From Ardenticatenaceae bacterium (GTDB taxonomy: Bacteria; Chloroflexota; Anaerolineae; Promineifilales; Promineifilaceae), in contig JACKBR010000019.1 in NCBI GenBank assembly GCA_020634495.1, positions 26,116-90,115 on the forward strand: a DNA stretch of 64,000 bases, read 5' to 3'. The notes beneath the pieces are model-generated. The model saw only the letters and a program-made list of their open reading frames with translations, was not told the origin of the DNA and searched no databases. Shown here in pieces: positions 28,255-37,668 of this stretch (positions are counted from its first letter, which is position 1; every line of letters starts with the position of its first letter). Position numbers and translations under genes: made by a program.

Positions 28255-28425
28255 AACTAAACCGAACAAAATAAAATCATAAACGAGAGGTTCAGGCCCG
28301 CGCAGCTCGTTTTTGCGTGTTGGGCGTTGGGCAAAGTTCCTGAGAAAGTCGACTAATGCGTCCCATGACAACGGACACGCCTGAGGTAAGGTGTTCTTAC
28401 AAAAAATTTTGGCTTTGAGGGCTCG

Positions 28426-29020
28426 ATGAACAAAAAGACATACACATTTGATTGGGGATTTGGCTTGAAGGGTAGTAAGTTGTGCGCTGGGAATCTACGT
28501 ATTTGGCCTGCTGGCGATTCCTGTCAATGTGGACAGCTGGTAAGCAGTGGGCAATGTGAGCGCGAACTGCTGGGCATCATGGTGGCGGGTCTGTTGTTTG
28601 CGCATTTTTTGCGTTGGCGGCACGTTGGGGCTGGGTTGGCTGCTGCAAAAGCAGCGCATCTCTGCCAAACGCTGGATTGGGCATAGTGTGGCGGTTACGG
28701 CCGTTGTCATGAGCGGTGGCGTCGCCCTGATGTCAACATTGTTTGAGTTGGTTCCTGAACCCGTTTCCGCTTTGTATATTGGGCTTGTGTTGGGGCTGCC
28801 AATGGGTTTGGTACAGTGGCGGCTGTTAACCCAGAAAAACATCCCGGCTACTACGGTCATGATTAGCGTGGTGGGGTTATCTCTTGCGGCTGCAATCATT
28901 GTGTACTTAAGCGGCGATGGGCGGGAATGGCTGATCATTTTGATGGGATTGCTGGTCGGTGCCGTGACGGGTTTGGGGATGATGTGGCTGCTGCGAAGGG
29001 AAACGGCCGTTGCCGTCTAA
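28426..29020 (+). pseudogene. Hypothetical multi-spanning membrane protein, frameshifted near the start
   Basis: Start ATG at 28426 after GAGGG. The first 15 codons are in one frame, the rest (from about 28560) in another: IGHSVAVTAVVMSGGVALMSTLFE, PEPVSALYIGLVLGLPMGLVQW, VMISVVGLSLAAAIIVYLS and WLIILMGLLVGAVTGLGMMWLLRR are membrane segments. No family recognised. Around 28255-28425, between this and DinB, nothing is supported. Confidence 0.5.
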
Positions 29021-29038
29021 ATCTTTACTCAAGGGAGA

Positions 29039-29079
29039 CGACACCAACAGTCGCGAGTTGACCACCATGAATGAAAATC
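29039..29079. repeat. CGACACC..GTCG / ATGAATGAAAATC element
   Basis: CGACACCAACAGTCG followed 14 bases later by ATGAATGAAAATC. The inverse of the copy at 21164-21200. Stays between two membrane-protein genes; a CTGCG tract follows to about 29130. Confidence 0.45.
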
Positions 29080-29159
29080 AGCAGACGCGCGTATTTTCCA
29101 GATTTTGATCAGCGTTCATCTGCGTTTATCAGTCCCATTTATGAAGGAGAACCCGGACC

Positions 29160-29616
29160 GTGATCTTAAATAGCAAACATATCGACGGGCGGCGCGGCCT
29201 TCATGGTTGCCAGCCTCGTTTTTATCGGTAACAGTTTCAATGAGACGAGCCGTCTTTTCTATCCTGCTGATGCTTGACGTGATTGATGGGCAAAATACGC
29301 TGCTCATTTTGGGCAGTTGGCCTTCATCTTTGCATATGTGGCATTTTGCGCAATTGTATGCCCCGCGAGCCGGGCGCGCGGCCAGAATAGCCATGCGCCT
29401 TTGCAGTGGCGGCATTTTGGTCGCTGGGACATACCAGTTTCGCCTCAGCATTACCCAATTTTGCCGAAAACTTGTCGGCCCTTGTTCTTTGGGATGCTTG
29501 CTGGTCAGTGGATTGATCTGGCTGGGTATCCTGAATCTGCGCCAACCGTCATGGACATTGCGCTGGCTGCTGTTGCTGTGGACTGGCTGATGGGTTTTGT
29601 TGGTTTTTTTGTTTAG
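29160..29616 (+). pseudogene. Hypothetical membrane protein, frameshifted
   Basis: GTG at 29160 with GAAGGAG 7-13 bases upstream. Pieces: FSILLMLDVIDG, then MAFIFAYVAFCAIVC and GMLAGQWIDLAGYPESAPTV with VAVDWLMGFVGFFV before the stop at 29614-29616. Three or more hydrophobic segments; no family recognised. The following two-component genes begin within about 150 bases, so it might belong with them. Confidence 0.4.
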
Positions 29617-29749
29617 TGGCGAGGTGATGACGGTCAGACTCTCCTCCTTCCGGCAATACTTACTGCTCTGGGTCTTTTGGGCTGGGCTAATCCATGGTTG
29701 ACAACGAATTGCAGGTGGAACGCTCATTGATTGGCATATTCCGTTTATA

Positions 29750-31830
29750 ATGTGGCAACAACCGATGCATAACCGAAACAAAAACCGACAAGCAATTTTA
29801 TCGCTGTGGAGAATTCATATCGACAATTGCCGTTTCATTGCAATCTGCTGCCGAACAAGTGACGTGCTCATGTTCGTCGGGTGGGCTGTTTCAGGCCAGC
29901 CCGTTTTATGCTGTGTCTGATGTGAAATATTACGAGTGGCAAGTGTAGTCGCCTGCCCGGTAACTGCTAATTATTTTTCCGGAATGGTTGACGCCTTTGT
30001 AACTTATCTGCCGGTAAGAAAGCCCTGAGTGCTGTGGCCGTGTCGTGGAACGGCCGCCGTTTACCTGCGTGCGCAAACCGGAAGAGTGATGGTGGTACGT
30101 CCCAGCCACGCCGTTGATGCTGTTCTCATATGCTGTTTTTCAATCCGGACTCCGGATTGCTGGCGCTTCCCCAATGAACTGCTTGGTTCAGCCTGCCGTT
30201 GAATGGATTGCCCCCTTTACTGTTCCTCATTTGCTTTTTTTCCTGTTGTTTCATTCATTTTCCAGACGGCCGTTTCTTCCCCAAACGTATGTCCCGGCGT
30301 ACCACAACAGGTAAGCCTTTTCGTTAGCCAGTTAGAAGCTTGCTTTCAATGCTTCAGAAGATGCGGTTTGATTCTTTTTTGTACTCAGCATTTTTCTGTT
30401 TGCCCCAGTCTTGTCAGCCAGGCACCAAATGGCGCGTTAAACTGGTTTTAAAAACAGCAAACCAGGTTTGCTCTTTTGTTTGCCTTGGGCTTATTTATCG
30501 CTCATCTTTCTGTAATCCATCATTCTGGTTATGGGTTGGGGATGAGCCTTGCTCATTTCCTCTGGCTCCATCTGTTTTTGCTTGGTTCTACTTGTCACCC
30601 ATCACGATTGGTATTTCAGGCGCGGCGCTTGTTGTGGCAAATGGACGTTTCCTTTTACTCAATCGCATCGTTGCTTATAAAAATTGTAATTTCCTCGCCG
30701 TTTCACGTTTTTGTGGTTGGCGCAACGAAGTGCCCTTCCGTGAGGGCGAATTTGCCGGTAGCGGGTTCTGGTGACTGGAAAATTGTGGCACTGCTTTTTG
30801 AACCTCAGGCGACGGTTGCAGCGCAGCGTGAACCGAAGCTGGCTGATGCCGCCAACGAGACGACCCTTGATGACCGTCATCGCCGCTTTGTTTCAGGCCA
30901 GAGCAAACCGCCGTCTCTGAAGCGAAATTTTGCCAACCCGCAAACACCGGCTCAAACAGTTGGAATTGCTCCCATGTAGTTGCCGCCCATGCGCACAGTT
31001 CCGCGATCTGGTTTCGCTGGAAGCGGGCGACCTGCCTGGTACAAACTTTTTCCGCTGGTTTACCAATCGGCCAAATTATTGGGCAGCGTATCTGCTGGTA
31101 GCGCCGCGCAGCCTGGCGATGCGTTCACGCCGCCGAGATGCGACTCTTGGCAAAACGTGGCGCGGCAGGCAGAACGGGCGTTTACGCCACCCAGCTCACC
31201 AACGATTTGCAGCATTCCCGCGAACAGCTCGTCATCACCGCCTGTGAAGAGGTGAACGCCGCTGCCTGCGCCGCGACCTGCATCGATGGTTAAATCCCCA
31301 GCTGGCCACGCCCAGCCCGAAACCGGACGCTGCCCGCAATCAGTTACTCCATGACCCGCTGGTGGGCAATCAATTATTGGATGAGCTTTAAACGTGGCCT
31401 GCATGCCGCACCAACGATATTCGCCGGGTGGTTTCACGATTTGCGCCGCCGCCTGCGCTGGATCGGGCTGAATGCCGTCGGTTATTCGTGAAGTTGCGGC
31501 CCAAAACAAACGGTTTGTCCATTTTGGTAGAAGCGCCAGATGCCTGCCTCGCTGGCTGCTGCCGCTGTGGAAGTTGCCACCTATCGAATTGCGGAAGCCA
31601 TCACCAACTGTGTGCGCTACCGCCGGGCTAAAGCCTGCTAAGTTCTTTGGCGCTGGGGCCGATCTGGGAGACGGAACCGCCATTATTATTGTGGTCTGCC
31701 AGCCGCGTTTCAGGCTTGGCGTGGTCTGCGCTCCGCGTAAGAGCGTACGGCCGAATTGCCAGTGGTTCCTTGTCTCTTGAATCGGCCGTTATGCGTGGAA
31801 CGAAGATTGTTGTTCACTTACCTTGTATAA
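29750..31830 (+). pseudogene. Membrane sensor histidine kinase (HisKA_3/NarX type), frameshifted
   Basis: Start uncertain. Sensor part: several hydrophobic stretches around 30200-30700 (FPDGRFFPKR near 30262, a motif common in membrane kinases of this group; LGLFIAHLSVIHHSGYGLGM). Kinase part: DNA at about 31245-31290 reads, after one-base corrections, as the HisKA_3 phospho-acceptor ERRRLRRDLHDG; later pieces include NDIRRVV, RFAPPPALD, VEAPDA, VEVATYRIAEAITN and GTKIVVHLP (ATPase domain). It is immediately followed by a NarL-type regulator. Many indels. Confidence 0.7.
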
Positions 31831-31834
31831 CTCT

Positions 31835-32449
31835 ATGAATCAAATGGAACCGATTCGCATTCCTACTAAGCCGGCGATCACACCTTTGTTTCTGCACGCC
31901 CAGCGCTTCGTTGGGCCTTTGGCAAACGCCGTTGTGGGCGCAAGCTGACCTGGCCAGGAAGCTGGCGCGGGTACGAAGGCCCAGCCAGACGTCGTCCTCA
32001 TGGATATTCAAAATGCCGGACTAACGGGTGATTGACGCTGCCTGGCAATTGAAACCAGTCCAGATTGGTGTCACCATGGTCACCACGTCGCAGCGATGAT
32101 GATTCCGGTTTGCTGCTATGCCGCAGTTATGTGCTAAAAGGCGCGATCGCAGCAGATGCTGCGTCATTCGCTGTGGCGCGGGCGCTGCCGCTCGGCCCAG
32201 CCATCGCCTTGCGCCTCGACCGCTTTTTTAACCATACAGCAAAACAATCACACTGACGCCTCCCGGATTTGAACGATCGTGGGGAACAAGAACTGCTGCA
32301 GCTACGGGCCCAAGGCTGAGTTAGCGAAAATGCTGCGTTGTTTATCACCAACAAGACGTGCCGCAATCATCTTTCCAATACTTTCAACAAACGGTTACTG
32401 ATCGTGCTCCGCTTGCCATCATTCAGGCGCGAATGCTGGTCTGGGATGA
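31835..32449 (+). pseudogene. NarL/FixJ-family response regulator, frameshifted
   Basis: ATG at 31835 just after the kinase stop. MNQMEPIRI starts a receiver; VVLMDIQM-like phospho-acceptor context lies near 31990-32010; the end reads LFITNK and NHL-NIFNK-TVTDRAPLAIIQAR, the LuxR-type helix-turn-helix. Stop at 32447-32449 after one correction. Forms a two-component pair with the kinase. Multiple indels. The SARP gene converges on it. Confidence 0.7.
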
Positions 32450-32459
32450 TATCCATTTT

Positions 32460-35400
32460 ATCAAGCGCGGCCAGCATGCCTCGGTAAAGGCGCGACGGCC
32501 GGGGATGGCGTTGGTACCGCGAATGGCCGGGTCGGTGAGGTATCGGCGCGTTTGGTATTTCACGCTGCAACCCTGTTGTAGCCACCACTGCTTCCTGATT
32601 CCCATCACGCAGGGCGCGATCATAGCAACAGGAAGAGGCGCACCGGACTATTGGTCTGCAAATCGTGGTGTTGGTGCGCGAAGTGCAGGGGAGCAACGGC
32701 CGTTTCACCGCATATTTACCCGTGCCATGAGCGCCTTCAACCAACCCCGCAATCGCTTCCCAGCTGCCGCGAGGTGTCGCCCAGCTTAGTCCAGCTTCAG
32801 CGATGGCCTGTTCAGGTGGTTGCGCGGCAGCCCATCTGTTCAGCCCGCACAGGTTGTGGCTCAAAAAGATGTGGGGCGGGCACATTTCTGCGATGGCGCC
32901 TGCCTGGGCCAGTTGCAGGCTTTCACATTAGGAACGGCCGTTTTCCCATTCCCCTGTGATCACCGCCAGCCCTATGTGGGCCAGCACGCTGCTTTGCGCC
33001 CGGTTTGGTGTTCAGCTGGTGCAGCAGCGCTAACGATTGTTGGTGTGCTACGCGCACCGCTCAAATTGCCCCAGGCGTAGCCATAAATCACCCGTGTTGC
33101 TGAGGACGCTGGCCAAATCGTAGAGATTAGCCGTTTCTTCCGACAGTTGGCGCGCTGGCGGGTCAAGTAGGCCAATGTTCGCTCATAACTGCCTTCATAC
33201 GGTGCGATGTTCCCCAAAGCCGATGACGCTGCATTTCCAGCAAGGCGATTCGATGTTTTGGCCATCAACGGATTGGTTCCGCATAGGTGGGCCTCTGCTG
33301 GCGCCTGCTGCTCTTCTTTTCTTCAGGATGCACAGAAAGTAGTGGGGTGCGGGCTCAGGCTGGATGTCGTTGGCTTTGCTGGTGCAGTTCTGCGGAGCGT
33401 GCCGCCCTGGCTGTGGCTAGGTTATTCGTTGCCATGCATTGCCGCTGGGGCGGGGTAATCATCCCGGCCAGATTGGCCTGGCCCAACTGCTGGGCGATCC
33501 ATACGCCGTCGCCAGCTCTTTTTCGCCATGGAAGTGCCCGTGCGCCAAAAAATATTGCCCCAGGCGAAAACGGCCGTACGCCCCAACAGTTCATCCCCAC
33601 TTGTAAAGCAAAGCCTAATGTGGTGGTCCAGCGCATGCCAGCATTGCGTCCAGGCCACAACCATAGAGTAGCGTGGCGTGTTCTGGCGGCGAGGGCGGCC
33701 CAGCCAGCTTAATCGGTCAAACGGTGGCGGTTTCGTGCAGCGCAACCTTCAATAAAACAGCCGCCCGTGAAGTTCCAATATGCGCCTGCGCGGAACGGTG
33801 GCGCAGGTCGGGGGAAGGCTGTTCCACGGCCCACCACTGCCACGCTTTGAGCATATTTTCCGCTTCTGCCTGGATTTGGTGCAGGGCGATTTGCGGCTCC
33901 GGGCCAAAAAATGGGGCGGTGCGCTGGGCCATGCGGGCCAGGTAGTGGCGCGCGTGCCGATCTTGCAGTGCGTCTGTCGATGGCTTGGTTCCGCCAGCTT
34001 GCCGCGAAGGCAGCAGCCGTGCAGGTGGTAATAGTCGCCGCCGTGGTGCTGCACCAGCGATTTGTCGATGAGGGCAAACAGGCTGGCGGGCTGACTGCTG
34101 GTGACGGCGCGTACCCCATCGAGCTGGAAGCTGCCCTGAAACACGGAAAGCTGGGCCAGCGGTCTGTCTGTCCTGGGGTGAGCAGCCGTGCCAGGAGTAG
34201 TTGAAGACGGCTTCCTGCAGGCTGCGGTGGCGCTCCGGCACGTCTTGCGGGCGCGGGCCAGCAGCAGGTTGCTGGTAAATCGGCGGCGATGGCTTCCAGC
34301 GACAGCCAGCGGCTCCAGTCGGCTATCAGCTCAATGCCCAGCGGCAGGCTGCCGGATAGTGCGCGGCAGAGGGCCACCATTTGCGGCAGGTTTTGCAGGT
34401 GAGAGCAGGTTGCGCCTGGTGGCCTGTTCGGCCTGTTCGGCAGTAAGTTGCAGGCTGGTCGGCGTGAATCTGCCGTTTCCCAAGCCTCTCCCTCGCAGCA
34501 GCAAGCCTTCCAGCCGTAAAAAATGTGCTCGGCCTGAATTTTGAGGGGTTCGCCGACGGGGCCAGCACGGCCAGCCTGGGGTGCGGTGGGTCAGCAGGTT
34601 GAGCAGCAGGCCAGCGGCGGCTGGCAGCGGCTCGAAGTTGTCCAAAAGAGGGACGCTGCTGGCGGCAGTTGACGAGCTGCTGTTTGGCGGTTCGCTGCGC
34701 AAAAGTTTTAGCCCCAGCGCGGCGGCGATGGCGCTGGCGACGCTGTCCTTCGTATTGGTGGCGGTGGTGCTTTCCCACACCGGCCAGGGGGACAAACCAG
34801 TGCCGTGGGGGAAGCGGGGCAGCATGTCGGCGGCGGCCAGGCGCTGGTTTTTGCCTACGCCGCCTTTCGCGCCCAGATGGTGATGAGTCGGGGAACGCAG
34901 CCGTCTTGCGCAATTTTGTGGTTGTGGTTTTTAGCTCCTTACTGCGGCCGATGAAGGGGGGTGAATTGCGGGGAGGTTGTGGAAGGTGTGTTGCCTGCGG
35001 TAGCTTATGGACGCAAGAAGGGTGACAAGCGGTGATCAGACTGGGTGATGGTGTCACCTTGCCACCTTGTCACCTTGTTGTCATCGAGCAGCCTTGGTAG
35101 AGCACGTTTCACTGGTTGGTTCCACGCCGAGTCTGTCGGCGAGCAGGCGGCGGCAGGTTTCGTATTGGGTGAGGCAGCTGCGCTGGCTGTCGGCGGCGAG
35201 CAGGCGTATGAGCTGGCGGGTGGGTTTTTCGTGCTGCCACGGTTCGATAGTGAGCAGTTGGCGGGCCGCCTGATGCTGGTTATGGGGCTTGTTGCGGGTG
35301 TACGGGCCGTTTCACGTTGGTAAAGGTGGGTAACGGCTGTTTGTCAAAATGCTCCCCTGCACGCCCCCTCAGCCCAGGTCTCAACCCGCGCGTTGGGTAG

Positions 35401-35797
35401 GTGGTCGGGTGCCAGAGGAATCGTCTCACAAAGCGGCGAGATTTGAGAGCCGGAGATTAGAGATTCCGCCAATCTCCAATCTCCAATTTCCACTTCGGAA
35501 CTCAGCTGCATCCGGCTGTTCTTCCAGCTCCACATCCAGCTGGCAGAGCAGGTTGGTTTCGGGCAGGATTTTGCGCAGCTTGCTGAGGGTGAGGCGCAGG
35601 TTGGCACGGGCGCTGCCTTCGGGCAGGTCGCCCCAGAGCAGCCCGGCCAGAGACGTGCGGGCGTGCGGGCGTTGGGTGACGGCCAGATACACCAGCAGGG
35701 CTTGTCCCTTGAGAGAGATGAGATCGGCGGTTAACGGCCGTTCCCCAAATTGCAGAATCGGGCTGCCCAAAACGTGAATTTTCAGCGTTTCTACCAA
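32460..35797 (-). pseudogene. SARP-family transcriptional activator with NB-ARC ATPase and TPRs, frameshifted
   Basis: N-terminus clean from TTG 35797 (GAGG upstream) or ATG 35857: LKIHVLGSPILQFGERPLTA (winged-helix Trans_reg_C) and ARANLRLTLSKLRKIL (BTAD). Further pieces: PPFIGRSKEL, GVGKT-like P-loop region near 34860, LLDNFEPLPAAAGLLLNLL (NB-ARC Walker B), then LPLGIELIADW, SVFQGSFQL, SLVQHHG and TPR-like helices to about 32460. AfsR-like regulators sense ATP and control secondary metabolism or sugar use. A TCTCC repeat sits inside the early coding region. Confidence 0.75.
35445..35500. repeat. TCTCCAATCTCC repeat inside the SARP gene
   Basis: GGAGATTAGAGATT...AATCTCCAATCTCCAATTTCC, opposed units of the same dispersed family as at 25585 and 61994. 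Here it is translated in the SARP frame (NWRLEIGGISNLRL), so it may be an in-frame insertion in the BTAD region or a repeat that broke the gene. Confidence 0.55.
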
Positions 35798-35927
35798 ATT
35801 GCCTCTTCGATAAACGGTAGAAATACGATCAATAAATGATGGGCGTATAAGCTGCAAAGTATAGCGCAGTTCGAACGACTGACCACTGCCTAAAGAATAG
35901 ATTCGATCACCAAAAAGGAGCTTTACG

Positions 35928-36107
35928 ATGAAACAAAATAAAGCTGTTCAAGTAGACCCGACGTTGTCTCGCATACAAGATGAGTTGGCTGTGTTGAAAG
36001 CCCGACAGGGGGAGTTAGAACGCAGCAAGATGCGCATGATTTTATTGAAGCAGTTTCAGAAGTTTGCGGTCACTCATCGCACCGTACCCACTGGATTTAA
36101 CAAATAA
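35928..36107 (+). CDS. Small 59-residue hypothetical protein, coiled-coil-like
   Basis: ATG at 35928 with AAGGAG seven bases upstream, an excellent site, and stop TAA at 36105-36107. Begins MKQNKAVQVDPTLSRIQDEL and continues with Ala/Arg/Glu/Leu-rich heptads (LKARQGELERSKMRM), predicting one long helix, then a short basic tail (THRTVPTGFNK). No family recognised. It is divergent from the SARP gene, so it may be co-regulated or a small regulatory partner. Confidence 0.6.
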   Translation: MKQNKAVQVDPTLSRIQDELAVLKARQGELERSKMRMILLKQFQKFAVTHRTVPTGFNK

Positions 36108-36225
36108 TCATGTTGGCTGAATGGCGTTTTCGAGTGTGGTTTACGGCCGTTGTGCTGGCGTTCGATCTTTATTTTTGGGTCAGCTTTTTGCACCGTACCA
36201 TAAGGATAAGCTCAACACCATCAAT

Positions 36226-36303
36226 GAAAATCCACAGATTACGCAGATTGCCGCAGATTGCGGACAGATTTTTCTCTGCGTTCTCCGCGCCCTCTGCGGT
36301 TAA
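36226..36303. repeat. CGCAGATT/CTCTGCG intergenic tract
   Basis: Units such as acgcagatt, ccgcagatt, ctctgcgttctccgc and ccctctgcgg lie just upstream of the FAD oxidoreductase ribosome site. Similar tracts occur at about 16930, 21211, 21335, 23660, 29085 and 39628. Confidence 0.5.
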
Positions 36304-36325
36304 ATTATTTTCGAAGGAGTGAACC

Positions 36326-37424
36326 ATGTATGACGCAATTGTGATTGGCGCGCGCTGCGCCGGGGCTTCAACAGCAATGTTGCTGGGTCGCTTGGGCCAC
36401 AAAGTGCTGTTGGTGGATAAAACGGCCGTTGCCAGCGATATTCCTCATGGCCACTTTATCCACCGCTTTGGCCCACAGCGGCTGGCCAAATGGGGTTTGT
36501 TGGATCAAATCGTCGAAACGGGCTGCCCGTTGGTGAGCGATGTGGTGATGAGTATGGGCGGCGTGCCAATGCACGGCAAAAATCTGCTGGTCGATGGCAT
36601 TCCTTTTGGGATTGGGCCACGCCGTGCCGCACTCGACAAAATCCTGGTGGATAATGCCGTAGCCGCTGGTGTGGAACTGCGCGATCAGTTTGGAGGTGAA
36701 GATTTTTTACGCGATGGTGACCGCATTAGTGGCATACGTGGGCGCGATTTAACCACCGGCCACCGTTTTGAGGAGCAGGGGCAGATTGTGATTGGGGCAG
36801 ACGGCCGTAATTCCAAGCTGGCCCAGGCGGTGAACGCACCAACTTACGAAGCGGTGCCGTCTGTTTCCTGCTACTACTTTTCCTACTGGTCCGGCGTGCC
36901 CATGGCCGAGCTGCAACTGCACGTGGGGCGCGATTTTGTCATTTTTGCCTTCCCCACCAACGACAATCTGTTGGCACTCTTCGTGGCCTGGCCGATTGAG
37001 CGTTTTTCTGAAGTGCGCCAAAACATCGAAAATGAGTTCATGGCTACCATTGAGCAGGTGCCGATGTTGGCAGCGCAGGTGCGGGCGGGAGAGCGCGTTG
37101 AGAAGTTTTACGGTACGGCCGATTTGCCGAACTTTTTCCGCAAACCGTTTGGGCCAGGCTAAGGCCAGGAGACGCCGGGCATCACAAAGACCCTGGCGCT
37201 GGGTATTGCCGATGCCGGCAGAGCCGAACTGGTTGCCCAGGCTGTTCATGAGATGGTCATTCGGCTGGCATAACTTCCCCTGGGTGAAGACGCTTTGGTT
37301 GCCTTTGAAGGTGAGCGCACGAAACGTTCATCACAGCCTGGAGAAAACCTTCCTGGGCCACGTTCACGCCGCCCCGCCGGAATCACCCCCATCAAATTCG
37401 GTGAAGCCTGGCAGCCACCCGTGA
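36326..37424 (+). pseudogene. FAD-dependent oxidoreductase (geranylgeranyl-reductase/flavin monooxygenase type), frameshifted at the 3' end
   Basis: ATG at 36326 after GAAGGAG. The first 278 codons are clean: Rossmann MYDAIVIGARCAGASTAMLL with the GxGxxGxx-type loop (here GARCAGAST) and E/D-region VLLVDK; FGPQRLAKWGLL; and the second FAD motif IVIGADGRNSKLAQ. After 37162 a frame change joins the last motif (GDAGHHKDP-like, then LGIADAGR), which is where FAD-family enzymes bind the ribityl chain. Substrate unknown. Probably an intact gene with one or two sequence errors. Confidence 0.75.
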
Positions 37425-37562
37425 TCAGGCTGATATCAATCACTTTTTCAGGTCAATATTGATTGCTGCCAGATTCATTTTTTAATCCAGAAAACATTGG
37501 CCGTATCGTAGGCTGGCAACGAGAGAGCAGATCGATTTTACGCTGCTGTGATTTTTTGAAGC

Positions 37563-37585
37563 ACCTGGCCGTTTGCCGGCCAGGT
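37563..37585. repeat. ACCTGGCC/GGCCAGGT hairpin between convergent genes
   Basis: Perfect 8-bp stem with 7-base loop in the 245-base gap between the FAD oxidoreductase and the S9 peptidase end. GAAGC and GCTTC extend it. No strong T-run follows on either strand. Confidence 0.4.
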
Positions 37586-37668
37586 TTCGGCTTCCAATAG
37601 AGGATGATGAGTCGGTTAATAGATGCGAATGGCTGGCAAAAACCCATTACCCATTCCGTATCTGTAGG

